A stretch of 64,000 nt of DNA from Aldehydirespirator sp965116665 (GTDB lineage Bacteria; Actinomycetota; Acidimicrobiia; Acidimicrobiales; Aldehydirespiratoraceae): NCBI GenBank assembly GCA_965116665.1, contig OZ220709.1, positions 310,001-374,000 of the forward strand, read 5' to 3'. Of this stretch, positions 41,505 through 50,757 are shown piece by piece. A model generated the notes under the pieces. That model had not been told where the DNA came from. It did no database searches and saw only the letters and a list, made by a program, of their open reading frames with translations. Numbering within the stretch: position 1 is the first letter of the stretch; each line of letters starts with the position of its first letter. A program made the position numbers and the translations under genes.

Positions 41505-41530
41505 CGGGATCGAGCGAGCCATGGATCTGA
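41501..41530 (+). other. Possible coupled mini-ORF (9 aa) overlapping the nuoK start
   Basis: GTG of GTGA at the nuoJ stop encodes VTGSSEPWI and stops ten bases inside nuoK, in another frame. It may couple translation of nuoK to nuoJ. Weak evidence alone. Confidence 0.2.
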
Positions 41531-41835
41531 GTGGACTGACTACCGGCTGGTACCTCGCCCTGGCAGCCGCGCTGTTCGTCATCGGGGCCGTCGGCCTGCT
41601 GGTGCGCCGCAACCCGCTGGTGATGTTCATGTGCGTCGAGCTGATGCTCAACGCGGTCAACGTCACCTTCGTGGCCCTCGGAGCGAGCCTCAACGACTTG
41701 GGCGGGCAGATCGCGGTGTTCTTCGTGCTGGTGGTGGCGGCCACCGAGGTGGTCATCGGCCTCGCCCTGGTCGTGGCCATCAACCGGCGGCGCTCCGGAG
41801 CCACCGCCGACGACGTGTCGATGTTGAAGGGCTGA
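41521..41835 (+). CDS. nuoK: NADH-quinone oxidoreductase subunit K
   Basis: A 104-residue three-helix subunit. The buried glutamates are in FMCVELMLNAVNVTFVAL and FFVLVVAATEVVIGLALVVA, part of the first proton pathway. The C terminus ends MLKG, the usual NuoK ending. The ATG at 41521 starts the family-like WYLALAAALFVIGAVGLLVR. It is followed by a 61-bp tandem repeat that repeats its stop context. Confidence 0.94.
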   Translation: MDLSGLTTGWYLALAAALFVIGAVGLLVRRNPLVMFMCVELMLNAVNVTFVALGASLNDLGGQIAVFFVLVVAATEVVIGLALVVAINRRRSGATADDVSMLKG

Positions 41836-41836
41836 G

Positions 41837-41958
41837 ATGGTCGTGGACGTGGACATGCCGCGGCTGAGCACCGTCGCGGCGCGGAGGAAGGGCTGAGATG
41901 GTCGTGGACGTGGACATGCCGCGGCTGAGCACCGTCGCGGCGCGGAGGAAGGGCTGAG
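41837..41958 (+). repeat. Two exact 61-bp tandem repeats between nuoK and nuoL
   Basis: Units 41837-41897 and 41898-41958 are identical. Each is an ORF, MVVDVDMPRLSTVAARRKG, that starts one base after the preceding TGA and ends AAGGGCTGA, the same codons that end nuoK, one base before the next ATG. nuoL starts at 41959 in the same context (GGGCTGAGATGG). So the unit duplicates a stop-start junction. Confidence 0.9.
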
Positions 41959-43836
41959 ATGGGCACTGCTGCCTGGCTGATCTGCGCCTTCCCCCTGGCC
42001 GGGTTCGGGGTGCTGCTCGTCGCGGGACGCCGCCTGGGCGAGCCTCGCGCCGGCTGGCTGGCCACCGCGGCCATGGTCGGCTCGTTCATCTGCTCGCTAG
42101 CGGTGTTCGCCAGCCTCATGGCCCGGGACCCGGCCGAGCGCCGGGAGGTGTTCACGCTCTTCGAGTGGGTGCCGGCCGGCGACTTCTCGGTGGACGCCGG
42201 CCTGCTGATCGACCCGCTGTCAGTGACCATGGCCCTGTTCGTCACCGGCGTCGGCGCACTCATCCACCTCTACGCCATCGGCTACATGCACGGCGACCGC
42301 GACTTCTCGAAGTTCTTCATCTACCTCAACCTGTTCGCCTTCTCGATGCTGGTCCTGGTGCTGGGCGACAACCTGGCCCTCACCTTCCTCGGTTGGGAGG
42401 GGGTGGGCGTCTGCTCCTACCTGCTCATCTCGTTCTGGTTCACCGAGGAGGCCAACGCGACCGCGGGCAAGAAGGCGTTCGTCACCAACAGGGTCGGCGA
42501 CTGGGGCTTCATGCTGGCCATGTTCTGGGCGTTCGGTGCGCTGGGCTCGGTGCGGTATCTCGACCTGTTCGGCCACGCCGGGTCGCTCTCGTCGAGTACC
42601 GCCACCGCCATCGTGGTCCTGCTGTTCGTGGGCGCGGCAGGCAAGTCGGCGCAGCTGCCCCTGTACATCTGGCTGCCCGACGCCATGGCCGGCCCCACTC
42701 CGGTCTCCGCGCTGATCCACGCGGCCACCATGGTCACCGCGGGCGTGTACCTGATGGTCAGGGTCAACCCGCTGATCGCGGCGGCCGATGCCTGGGCGCC
42801 GGACATGATCGCCTGGGTGGGTGTGGCCACCGCCCTGTTCGCGGCGGGGGCGGCCATGGCCCAGAACGACATCAAGAAGGTGCTGGCCTACTCCACGATC
42901 AGCCAGCTCGGCTACATGATGCTGGCCGTGGGCACCGGCGCGTACGTGGCCGCGATCTTCCACATGGTCACCCACGCCTTCTTCAAGGCGCTGCTGTTCC
43001 TCGGCTCGGGATCGGTGATCCACGCCCTCGACGGCGACCAGGACATGCGCCGCTACGGCGCGCTGCGGGCGGCCATGCCGGTCACCTCGATCACGTTCAT
43101 CGTGGGCTGGCTGGCCATCGCCGGCGTGCCGCCCTTCGCGGGCTTCTGGTCCAAGGACGAGATCCTCGCCTACGCCTTCGACGCCAACCCGGCGCTGTGG
43201 CTGGTCGGCCTGGCCACCGCGGTGCTCACCGCCTTCTACATGAGCCGCCTGGTGTTCATGACCTTCTACGGGGAGGCCCGCTTCAGCGATGAGCGCCATC
43301 CCCATGAGCCCTCGCCCCTGATGACCGCGCCGCTGGTGCTGCTGGCGGGCGCGGCGATGGTGGCCGGAGTGATGAATCTCCCCTTCACCAAAGACCTTCA
43401 CTTCCTGGGCACATGGCTGAAGCCCTCGCTGTTCGGCAACGAGGCCCACCTCGAGATCGGCGGCGGGGTGTTGTGGCTGCTGGCACTGGTCGCGATAGTC
43501 GGGGCCGCGGCCGGGATCGCCGGAGCGGTCGCGGTGTACCTGCGGGGCCGGGTGCCTGCCAGTCGCGTGGAGCATCCCGCCGCGGCCCGGGCGTTCTACA
43601 TCGACGACTTGGTGACCCGCTTCGTGGGCGGTCCGGGCCGGAAGGCCTTCGACCTGCTGGCCGCCTTCGATGCCAAGGTCGTGGACGGAGCGGTCGACGG
43701 CGTGGGCCGCTCGGTGCGGGCCGGCGGTACCGCGCTGCGACGGGTCCAGTCGGGCTTCGTGCGGTTCTACGCCCTGCTGACGGCGGCCGGGGCGGTCGCG
43801 TTGCTGGTGTGGTTCCTGGCAAGGGCGAGCCTGTAG
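41959..43836 (+). CDS. nuoL: NADH-quinone oxidoreductase subunit L
   Basis: A 625-residue antiporter-like subunit that forms the distal proton pump. Signatures: GLLIDPLSVTMALFVTGVGA, FLGWEGVGVCSYLLISFWFT, AAGKSAQLPLYIWLPDAMAG, PTPVSALIHAATMVTAGVYL, NDIKKVLAYSTISQLGYMML and HMVTHAFFKALLFLGSGSV. The C-terminal lateral helix region follows after FYIDDLVTRFVGG. Stop TAG is directly followed by the nuoM ATG. Confidence 0.95.
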   Translation: MGTAAWLICAFPLAGFGVLLVAGRRLGEPRAGWLATAAMVGSFICSLAVFASLMARDPAERREVFTLFEWVPAGDFSVDAGLLIDPLSVTMALFVTGVGALIHLYAIGYMHGDRDFSKFFIYLNLFAFSMLVLVLGDNLALTFLGWEGVGVCSYLLISFWFTEEANATAGKKAFVTNRVGDWGFMLAMFWAFGALGSVRYLDLFGHAGSLSSSTATAIVVLLFVGAAGKSAQLPLYIWLPDAMAGPTPVSALIHAATMVTAGVYLMVRVNPLIAAADAWAPDMIAWVGVATALFAAGAAMAQNDIKKVLAYSTISQLGYMMLAVGTGAYVAAIFHMVTHAFFKALLFLGSGSVIHALDGDQDMRRYGALRAAMPVTSITFIVGWLAIAGVPPFAGFWSKDEILAYAFDANPALWLVGLATAVLTAFYMSRLVFMTFYGEARFSDERHPHEPSPLMTAPLVLLAGAAMVAGVMNLPFTKDLHFLGTWLKPSLFGNEAHLEIGGGVLWLLALVAIVGAAAGIAGAVAVYLRGRVPASRVEHPAAARAFYIDDLVTRFVGGPGRKAFDLLAAFDAKVVDGAVDGVGRSVRAGGTALRRVQSGFVRFYALLTAAGAVALLVWFLARASL

Positions 43837-45471
43837 ATGACGGCGGTCGCCTCAGCCTCCTTCCCGGCGGTGCTCACCGTGCTGGTGCTGGTGCCCGCCG
43901 TCGGGGCGGTCGTGCTGCTGGCCGTGCCCCGCACCCGGCCCGATCTGCTCAAGCCGGTGGCTCTGCTGACCTCGGTCCTGCCGGCTGCTCTGGCTGTGTG
44001 GCTGCTCACCGAGTTCGAAGCGAACGCCCAGGGCGTGTTCCAGTTCGCGGACCGGTACACCTGGATCGAGGGGCTGGGGGTCTCCTGGCATGCCGGCGTT
44101 GACGGGCTCTCGCTGTTCCTGGTGGTGATGACCGCGCTGATGTTCCCGCTGGCCATCGTCGGCGTGGACCCAGAGCACTCGCCCAAGCCCTACTACGCCT
44201 GGATGCTGATCCTGGAGACCGGTTGCCTGGGCACCTTCGTGGCCCTCGACCTGATCATGTTCTTCGTCTTCTTCGAGATCGTGCTGGTGCCCATGTACTT
44301 CCTCATCGGCGGCTGGGGCCACGGTCGCCGGGCCTACGCGGCCACGAAGTTCTTCCTGTTCACCATGTTCGGCTCGGCCCTGATGCTGGTGGCCATCGTG
44401 GCGCTGGCCTTCCTGCACTCCTCCAGTTCCGGCACCGGCGTGACCTTCGACCTGGTCACCATCGCCGAGAACCAGGTGCTGGCCACCAACACCGCTCGAT
44501 GGCTGTTCTTGGCCTTCGCGGTGGCCTTCGCGGTGAAGGTGCCGCTGTTCCCGGTGCACACGTGGCTGCCTGACGCCCACACCAATGCGCCCACCGCGGG
44601 CTCGGTGATCCTGGCCGCGGTGATGCTGAAGCTCGGCACCTACGGCCTGGTGCGTTTCGGCCTGTACCTGTTCCCGGAGGCGTCGGTGCACTTCGCGCCG
44701 CTGCTGGTGACGCTGGGCGTGATCGGGATCATCTACGGAGCCGTCGCCGCGGCCATGCAGCGGGACCTCAAGCGCCTGGTGGCCTACTCGTCGGTGGCTC
44801 ACCTCGGCTTCATCGTGATCGGCACCTTCGCGCTGAACACCGAGGGTCTCACCGGCGGCGTGCTGCAGATGGTCAACCACGGCGTGTCCACCGGCGCGCT
44901 GTTCCTGCTGGTGGGCATGATCTACGAACGCCGCCACACCCGGGAGATCTCGGAGCTGGGAGGTCTGCAGAAGCCGGCTCCGTTGATGGCCGCGGTGTTC
45001 ACGGTGGTGATGCTGTCGTCGGTGGGGCTGCCCGGGCTCAACGGCTTCGTGGGCGAGTTGCTGGTGCTGCTCGGCGCCTTCAACGCCCATCGCTGGTGGG
45101 CGGTGGTCGCGGCCGCGGGCGTGATCCTCGCCGCGGTGTACCTGCTGTGGGCCTACCAGAGGGTGTTCCACGGACCGGCTTCCGGGGCCAACGCCGAGAT
45201 GCCCGACATGCGGTGGCGTGAGGGCCTGGTGATGGTGCCGTTCCTGGCTGCCATCGTGTTCATGGGCGTCTACCCCAAGCCGGTCATCGATCGGGTCGAG
45301 CCCGCCGTGGACGCCATAATCGCCCACGTCGAGGACAACGTCGCGGGCTTCGCCGAGCCCGCGGCCGACGTTCATCCCCCGGTGAGCCTCGACGACCTGA
45401 GCAAGTCCGCCGACTACAACGACCACGGCAGCGATGACGGCGGGGCCGGCCACGACGAGGGCGGCGGGTGA
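43837..45471 (+). CDS. nuoM: NADH-quinone oxidoreductase subunit M
   Basis: A 544-residue antiporter-like membrane subunit. Signatures: GVDGLSLFLVVMTALMFPLA, FVFFEIVLVPMYFLIGGWG, FAVKVPLFPVHTWLPDAHTN, APTAGSVILAAVMLKLGTYG, QRDLKRLVAYSSVAHLGFIV and SVGLPGLNGFVGELLVLLGA. The C-terminal 50 residues are acidic and His-rich, ending in a soluble tail. The stop overlaps an ATG (TGATG) that opens a mini-ORF. Confidence 0.95.
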   Translation: MTAVASASFPAVLTVLVLVPAVGAVVLLAVPRTRPDLLKPVALLTSVLPAALAVWLLTEFEANAQGVFQFADRYTWIEGLGVSWHAGVDGLSLFLVVMTALMFPLAIVGVDPEHSPKPYYAWMLILETGCLGTFVALDLIMFFVFFEIVLVPMYFLIGGWGHGRRAYAATKFFLFTMFGSALMLVAIVALAFLHSSSSGTGVTFDLVTIAENQVLATNTARWLFLAFAVAFAVKVPLFPVHTWLPDAHTNAPTAGSVILAAVMLKLGTYGLVRFGLYLFPEASVHFAPLLVTLGVIGIIYGAVAAAMQRDLKRLVAYSSVAHLGFIVIGTFALNTEGLTGGVLQMVNHGVSTGALFLLVGMIYERRHTREISELGGLQKPAPLMAAVFTVVMLSSVGLPGLNGFVGELLVLLGAFNAHRWWAVVAAAGVILAAVYLLWAYQRVFHGPASGANAEMPDMRWREGLVMVPFLAAIVFMGVYPKPVIDRVEPAVDAIIAHVEDNVAGFAEPAADVHPPVSLDDLSKSADYNDHGSDDGGAGHDEGGG

Positions 45472-45578
45472 TGGGAACCGTGCTCTGTATGCAGTTTCGG
45501 GCCCCTGTGACCGCAAGAGTGCACACAGCGCGGCCGAGCGCCGGGACGAGGGCCGGCAGCGGGGGACGGTCGCAGTGA
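45471..45578 (+). other. Coupled mini-ORF (35 aa) between nuoM and nuoN
   Basis: ATG overlaps the nuoM stop (TGATG); 35 open codons, starting MGTVLCMQFRAPVTARVHTA, end at the TGA of the GTGA at the nuoN start. The frame is kept over 104 bp. Confidence 0.4.
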
Positions 45579-47065
45579 CGGCCCAGCTCGAGCCCGTCGT
45601 GGCGCCGACCGTCGACTGGGCCGGCCTGCTGCCGGTGCTCCTGCCGGCCGCGGGCGCGCTGGTGCTGCTGATGGTGCGGTCGCTGGTGCCCAGCCGGCTG
45701 CTGCCGGCCGCGCTCGACGCGCTCTGGACCTTCGCAGTGGCTGTAGCCGGGTTCGTAGCGGTCGTGGTCCTGTGGCAGCGGGACGGCGACGTCAGGGCGT
45801 TCGGCGATCAGCTCGTGATGGACGGCCTGGCCCTGTTCGCCGCCGCGGTTGTCCTCGGCTCGGTGGCTCTGGCCGCCCCCACGCTGCCCCGGTACTGCCG
45901 GCGGGTCGGCATCGACACCGCCGAGCTCTGCGTGCTCACCCTGCTGGCCGCGGCCGGTGCGGTCGTGATGGCGGGAGCAGCTGATCTGATCGTGCTGTTC
46001 CTGGGGCTGGAGACGATGTCCATCGCGGCCTACGTGATGGCTGCCCTCAACCTGCGCCGGCTCGAATCACTGGAGGCGGGTCTCAAGTACTTCGTGCTGG
46101 GCGCCTTCTCCACCGCGTTCCTGCTGTACGGGATCGCCCTCGTCTACGGCGCCACCGGCACGACCAGCCTCGACGGGATCGCCGGCTACCTGGAAACCTT
46201 CCTGGTGCTGCGCGACGGGATGCTGCTGGCCGGCCTGGCGATGCTCCTGGTGGGCCTGGGGTTCAAGGTGGCCGCGGTGCCGTTCCACACCTGGGCGCCC
46301 GACGTGTACGTGGGCGCGCCCACGCCGGTCACCGCCCTGATGGCCTCGGCGGTCAAGGCGGCCGGGTTCGCGGCGCTAATCCGGGTGTTCGTCGATGCGC
46401 TGGGCGTACGGGCCGACGACTGGCAGCCGGTCGTGTTCGCCCTGGCCTGCGCCACCCTGGCGGTCGGGTCCGTGCTGGCCGCGGTTCAGAGCGACGCCAA
46501 GCGCATCCTGGCCTATTCGTCGATCTCCCACGCCGGGTTCATCCTCGTGGGCGTGCAGGCGGCTTCGGATTCCGGCGTCGCCGCAGTGTTGTTCTACCTG
46601 GGGGCCTACGCGGTCATCGCGGTCGGGAGCTTCACCGTGGTGGCCGTGCTGTCGGGCCGGACGGACGACCGCACCGGCCTGACCGAACTGGCCGGACTCG
46701 GCACCCGCAGGCCGGCCCTGGCCCTGGGGCTGACGATACTGTTGCTGGCCCAGGCGGGAGTGCCGTTCACATCGGGATTCGTGGCCAAGTTCTCGGTCAT
46801 CTCGGCGGCGGTCGAGTCCCGCTCGTACTGGCTGGCCATCGTCGCCATGGTCAGCGCGGTGGTGGCTGCCTTCGCTTACCTGCGGGTGGTGGTGGCCATG
46901 TACTTCGGCGATGCCGGCGACCGCGAGCCCGGCCAAGCTGAGGACCCGCCGGCGATCGGCCTCGGGGCCGGGGCCGTGATCGTGGCCGCCGTGCTGTTCA
47001 CGGTCGCCGCCGGCATCGTCCCCGGATTCCTGGAGTCCCTGTCCAGCACCGCGGCGGGGCTGTGA
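45575..47065 (+). CDS. nuoN: NADH-quinone oxidoreductase subunit N
   Basis: A 496-residue antiporter-like subunit. Signatures: DLIVLFLGLETMSIAAYVMA, LRRLESLEAGLKYFVLGAFS, KVAAVPFHTWAPDVYVGAPT, PVTALMASAVKAAGFAALIR, SDAKRILAYSSISHAGFILV and QAGVPFTSGFVAKFSVISAA. The GTG at 45575 is chosen from the GTGA overlap and the family-like start; the frame is open farther upstream but reads through the mini-ORF region. It ends the 14-gene operon. Confidence 0.94.
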   Translation: MTAQLEPVVAPTVDWAGLLPVLLPAAGALVLLMVRSLVPSRLLPAALDALWTFAVAVAGFVAVVVLWQRDGDVRAFGDQLVMDGLALFAAAVVLGSVALAAPTLPRYCRRVGIDTAELCVLTLLAAAGAVVMAGAADLIVLFLGLETMSIAAYVMAALNLRRLESLEAGLKYFVLGAFSTAFLLYGIALVYGATGTTSLDGIAGYLETFLVLRDGMLLAGLAMLLVGLGFKVAAVPFHTWAPDVYVGAPTPVTALMASAVKAAGFAALIRVFVDALGVRADDWQPVVFALACATLAVGSVLAAVQSDAKRILAYSSISHAGFILVGVQAASDSGVAAVLFYLGAYAVIAVGSFTVVAVLSGRTDDRTGLTELAGLGTRRPALALGLTILLLAQAGVPFTSGFVAKFSVISAAVESRSYWLAIVAMVSAVVAAFAYLRVVVAMYFGDAGDREPGQAEDPPAIGLGAGAVIVAAVLFTVAAGIVPGFLESLSSTAAGL

Positions 47066-47087
47066 GGAACGCACCCCCGTCGTAACC

Positions 47088-47564
47088 GTGGCTGCGTCAA
47101 GAGCGGGCGCTCAGGAGAGGTTCGAGGCGGCCGCCGCGGAATTGGGCCTCGACATCGACGTGCAGCGGTTCCCGCAGGGCACCCGCACAGCCTCGGATGC
47201 GGCAGCCGCAGTCGGCTGTGAGTTGGGTCAGATCGTCAAGTCGCTGGTGTTCCTGTGTGACGGCGAGCCCGTGCTCGCCCTGACCTCGGGGTCACGGCGT
47301 GTCAACACCGATCTGCTGGGCGAGGTGCTCGGCGGCAGGATCACCCGGGCGGACGCTGACGCGGTGCGCGGTGCCACTGGCTACGCCATCGGGGGCACCC
47401 CGCCGTTCGGTCACGATCGCGACCTGCGGACCGTGGTCGACATCGGCCTGATGCAGTACGAGAGGCTGTGGGCCGCGGCCGGGACGCCCGAGACAGTCTT
47501 CGAGATTCGCAGCACCGAACTCCTGCGCTGTGCCTCGGGCACGGTCGCCGATTTCGCAGTCTGA
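47088..47564 (+). CDS. YbaK/ProX-like aminoacyl-tRNA deacylase
   Basis: A 158-residue YbaK-domain protein that would hydrolyse mischarged tRNA. Family pattern: GTRTASDAAAAVGCELGQIV, KSLVFLCDGEPVLALTSGSR, then VNTDLLGEVLGG, and ATGYAIGGTPPFGHDRDLRT. The GTG lies 22 bp behind nuoN, so it may be read through from the nuo operon, but no functional link is expected. Confidence 0.88.
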   Translation: MAASRAGAQERFEAAAAELGLDIDVQRFPQGTRTASDAAAAVGCELGQIVKSLVFLCDGEPVLALTSGSRRVNTDLLGEVLGGRITRADADAVRGATGYAIGGTPPFGHDRDLRTVVDIGLMQYERLWAAAGTPETVFEIRSTELLRCASGTVADFAV

Positions 47565-47590
47565 GGGGACGGCATGGCACCGGTGACACA

Positions 47591-48421
47591 ATGTCAGCGA
47601 TGATCACTCCGGAGATGCGGGCTGCCTTCGACGCCGACGGCGTCGTCAAGGTGCCCGGTGCGGTGGGCGACGAGTGGATCGACCGGATCCTCGAGGACGC
47701 ACAGCGCGAGCTGGACAGCCCCGGGCCGTGGGTGACCGACACCAATCCGGGCGGCTCGCAGGACCGGCTGTTCACCACCCGGTACCGCTGGCAGCACGAG
47801 CCGGTCGTACGGGACTTCGTCTTCCGGTCGCCGATCGCGGCAATGGCCGCGGCCCTCACCGGCTCGTCGACGATGCGCTTCTACTTCGATCACCTGCTGG
47901 TCAAGGAGCCCCACACCGCGGCGCCCACGCCATGGCATCAGGACATTCCGTACTGGCCGTTCCTCGGCAAGCAGATCGTCTCCGCGTGGGTGAGCGCATC
48001 GCGCAGCACGGTGAGCGACAGCTCTCTGGAGTTCGTGCGGGGATCGCACCGCTGGGACGCCTACTACGCCCCGGCATCCTTCGACGGCCAGGGGGGATGG
48101 ACCGACGACTTCAAGGGCGAATCCATGCCCGACATCGAGTCGGCCCGCAGCCGCGACGACTGCCCGTACGACATCGTCGGATTCGATGTGGATCCCGGCG
48201 ACGCCATCTTCTTCTCGGCCTGGATCATCCACGGCGCGCCACCCAACGAAGGCGCTGGGCGCCGGGTGGCGCTGTCGACCCGCTGGCTGGGCGACGATGC
48301 CACCTGGTTCCCGCACTCCGGCTGCGATCCCACCGTCACCCAGGACGACACCACCGCAGTGCCCGGCGAGTACCCGGCTGACGACGAGCGCTTCCCGCTG
48401 GCTTACCCGATCAGCGGCTAG
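47591..48421 (+). CDS. Phytanoyl-CoA dioxygenase (PhyH) family protein
   Basis: A 276-residue Fe(II)/2-oxoglutarate dioxygenase. The metal-binding HxD is in TPWHQDIPYWPF, the distal His in FSAWIIHGAPPNE, and a 2OG-binding Arg follows in RRVALSTRWLG. N-terminal FDADGVVKVPGAVGDEWIDR and LEFVRGSHRWDAYY fit PhyH-like proteins. Substrate unknown. Start is ATG 47591 or 47600. It converges on the antiporter gene across 22 bp. Confidence 0.88.
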   Translation: MSAMITPEMRAAFDADGVVKVPGAVGDEWIDRILEDAQRELDSPGPWVTDTNPGGSQDRLFTTRYRWQHEPVVRDFVFRSPIAAMAAALTGSSTMRFYFDHLLVKEPHTAAPTPWHQDIPYWPFLGKQIVSAWVSASRSTVSDSSLEFVRGSHRWDAYYAPASFDGQGGWTDDFKGESMPDIESARSRDDCPYDIVGFDVDPGDAIFFSAWIIHGAPPNEGAGRRVALSTRWLGDDATWFPHSGCDPTVTQDDTTAVPGEYPADDERFPLAYPISG

Positions 48422-48443
48422 CGCTGGACCCAACCGAGACAGC

Positions 48444-50099
48444 TCAACCCTCCGGCGAGTCCCTTCGCTTCAATTCCCGGTCGATCTCGTCCATCAGCAC
48501 CACCAGGTCGATGACGTCGTGGCTCGCGACCGACCCCAGGAACCGGCCCGACTCCCGGTCCAGCACGGGGATCACCGACTGTGACGCGTTGGCCATCTTC
48601 TCCATCGCGTCGGTCAGCAACTCGTCGGGCCACGCCGTGAGCGTGTTGGCGCGCATCACGCTTCGAAGGGTGGCCGCAGCCCGCCTGCCTCTCCGGATGG
48701 AGCGGAGCCCCTTGGTTGAGACGATCCCGGAGACCTTCCCGCCGTCAACGATCAGATAGTCGTGCTGGTTGGGCACCGTCCAGTTGTCGAGGAGCTCGGC
48801 CACGCTCGTATCGGAGTCCGGGTACTTGCGGGTGCTGTCGACGACGGTGCGGACCTCGACAGCCTCCAGGGCGTAGCGGGCGAACGACGGCGGTACTGAG
48901 GCCGGCAGCGTGGGGTGCTCCGACAGCACCGTTCGCCGGACCGCGAAGTTGATCACGGCCGGCATGAAGAGGATGTACCCGAACATGATCAGCACCAGCA
49001 GCGAGAACACGTCCTCGCCGATGACGCCGGCCTCCAACAGGACGAGCAGGAAGGCGATCTCGGCCACGCCCTTGGACATCAGTCCGGCCGCAAGCGCGAA
49101 CGGGGCATCGATCCGGGTTACGTAGGTGCCGACGAAGGCCCCGGCGAACTTTCCGATGAAAGGCACCAGTATCAGGCCCACCACGGTCGAAGCGGGCAGG
49201 CCGGTGAAGGACAGGTCGAAATACAGGCCCGCGGAAGCAAAGAACAGTGGGACGAACAGCCCCTCGGAGGCACTGCGCATCCCTGGCATGATGTCGTCGC
49301 GGACCTGTTGCGATAGTCCGGAAAGGGCAGCCCCGAAGAGCAGCGCCCCGATCGTGCCGTGCAGACCCATCCTCTCGGCCCCTACCACCACCAGGAACAG
49401 TCCCCCGATCAACAGCCCGAACGAGAGCTGGGGGACGTTGAGGATGCGCTGCAGGGCGACGATCGCGACCGGCAGCACCTTGGCTGACAGCAGCCAGGCC
49501 AGGACCACGAAGGCGACGATCTTGCCGATCAGCGACAGCATGGTGACCGCATTCAGGCTGCGGCCGTGCTCGCCGATGGTGAACCCCACTACCAGCAGCG
49601 AGGCGATCTCGGCGATGATCACGATGGTGAAGATCTTCAGTCCCAGAGGCTGTTTGAGGGTGCCGGAGTCCGACAGGACCTTGGCGGCAAGGCCGAGGCT
49701 CGACAGCGACAGGACTCCGGCCAGTGCCAGCGACTCGCTGAAACTCAGGCCCAAGCCCAAATCGAGGCCGAAGAGGTCGGAAGTGACGACCAGAGCGGCC
49801 ACGAGGGAGACAACGACCGAGATCATCGCGGCCGCGAAGTACCGGCCTCTGATCGTCGCCACGAAGCCTGGAACGTCGATCTCGTCGAGACCCACGATGA
49901 AGAACAGCACGAATATCCCGATCTCCAGGAAGAGCTGGAGGTCGTGGGTCGGTTCGACCAGCCCGGTGGCGGGACCGAGGATCACTCCCGTCAGCGTGAA
50001 GGCGATTATCGAGCTCAGACCGAAACGGCTGAGGGCGCCCTCCACGAGCTTGGCCACAACGATCAGCAGTCCGATCGGAAGCAGCACGTCTATGAGCAT
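48444..50099 (-). CDS. CPA2-type cation:proton antiporter with C-terminal CBS domains
   Basis: A 551-residue membrane protein. About 400 residues form 12 or so helices of the KefB/CPA2 type (GLSSIIAFTLTGVILGPATG, FLEIGIFVLFFIVGLDEID, GLHGTIGALLFGAALSGLSQ, PLFFASAGLYFDLSF, LMSKGVAEIAFLLVLLEAGV). The last 130 residues are a CBS pair (HDYLIVDGGKVSGIVSTKGL and SQSVIPVLDRESGRFLGSVA), which usually binds adenine nucleotides. It would exchange Na+ or K+ for H+. The ATG at 50099 fits the family start MLIDVLLPIGLL; upstream codons lack similarity. Confidence 0.88.
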   Translation of the reverse strand: MLIDVLLPIGLLIVVAKLVEGALSRFGLSSIIAFTLTGVILGPATGLVEPTHDLQLFLEIGIFVLFFIVGLDEIDVPGFVATIRGRYFAAAMISVVVSLVAALVVTSDLFGLDLGLGLSFSESLALAGVLSLSSLGLAAKVLSDSGTLKQPLGLKIFTIVIIAEIASLLVVGFTIGEHGRSLNAVTMLSLIGKIVAFVVLAWLLSAKVLPVAIVALQRILNVPQLSFGLLIGGLFLVVVGAERMGLHGTIGALLFGAALSGLSQQVRDDIMPGMRSASEGLFVPLFFASAGLYFDLSFTGLPASTVVGLILVPFIGKFAGAFVGTYVTRIDAPFALAAGLMSKGVAEIAFLLVLLEAGVIGEDVFSLLVLIMFGYILFMPAVINFAVRRTVLSEHPTLPASVPPSFARYALEAVEVRTVVDSTRKYPDSDTSVAELLDNWTVPNQHDYLIVDGGKVSGIVSTKGLRSIRRGRRAAATLRSVMRANTLTAWPDELLTDAMEKMANASQSVIPVLDRESGRFLGSVASHDVIDLVVLMDEIDRELKRRDSPEG

Positions 50100-50325
50100 T
50101 CGAACCGAACCCCCGTGAGGCCCGCCGAGACAGGGAACGAGACTACTTTCTCGGCCGCCGTCACGCCCGGATCGGGCATTTGTTCTGTTCGAAGCGTTCG
50201 CTGCGATCAGCACCGCTTGACGGCACCGGTAGGCGCGCACCGCGAGGGCGGGCTAGCATGGCGCTCTGTTGGCGGCTACGGTCAGCCGACGGCCCGTTCG
50301 TTACTTCCCGAGGAGACGCGGTTCA
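50100..50325. promoter_or_regulatory. Divergent intergenic region, antiporter and STAS gene
   Basis: 226 bp between divergent genes. TAGCAT at about 50253-50258 is a candidate -10 for the plus-strand STAS gene, giving a leader of roughly 60 nt with GAGGAG ten bases before the TTG at 50326. No other gene is seen. Confidence 0.35.
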
Positions 50326-50664
50326 TTGAATATCAGCACTGAGAGGCAGGGTGGAGCGTTGATCGCAGTGGCTGAGGGCCGGGTCGATGGTGCCAATGCC
50401 CTTGAGTTCCACGAGGCGCTCGAAGCCGCGATCAACCCCGACGACACGGGGATGGTGTTGGACTTCGAGGGCATCTCCTACATCAGCAGCGCCGGTCTCA
50501 GGGTCGTCCTACTGGTGGCCAAGACGCTCCAGAAGCAGAGTGCCAAGATGGCCGTCTGCTCGCTGTCCGAGTCGATCCGGGAAATATTCGAGATCAGCGG
50601 CTTCGACAAGATCATCCCGGTCCACGGGTCCCGGTCCGACGCGCTCTCCGGCGTCGCAAGCTGA
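50326..50664 (+). CDS. STAS-domain anti-sigma factor antagonist
   Basis: A 112-residue STAS protein of the SpoIIAA/RsbV type: ISTERQGGALIAVAEGRVDG, LEFHEALEAAINPDDTGMVL, DFEGISYISSAGLRVVLLVA with the phosphorylatable serine, and FEISGFDKIIPVHGSRSDAL. It would release a sigma factor by binding its anti-sigma kinase when unphosphorylated. No kinase or sigma gene is adjacent. The start is a TTG ten bases behind GAGGAG; no ATG or GTG fits better. Confidence 0.85.
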   Translation: MNISTERQGGALIAVAEGRVDGANALEFHEALEAAINPDDTGMVLDFEGISYISSAGLRVVLLVAKTLQKQSAKMAVCSLSESIREIFEISGFDKIIPVHGSRSDALSGVAS

Positions 50665-50745
50665 TCCTGACGTAACCGCGTTCCAAGCAGCGAGATTCGC
50701 GAGCCTTCCTGTCTGTTCGGCGCGCCCGCGGACCTCTTCAGCGGG

Positions 50746-50757
50746 TACGGTCGCGCT
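50746..50757 (+). promoter_or_regulatory. Leaderless -10 box for the small membrane protein
   Basis: TACGGT (50746-50751), six bases, then GTG at 50758. Confidence 0.5.
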
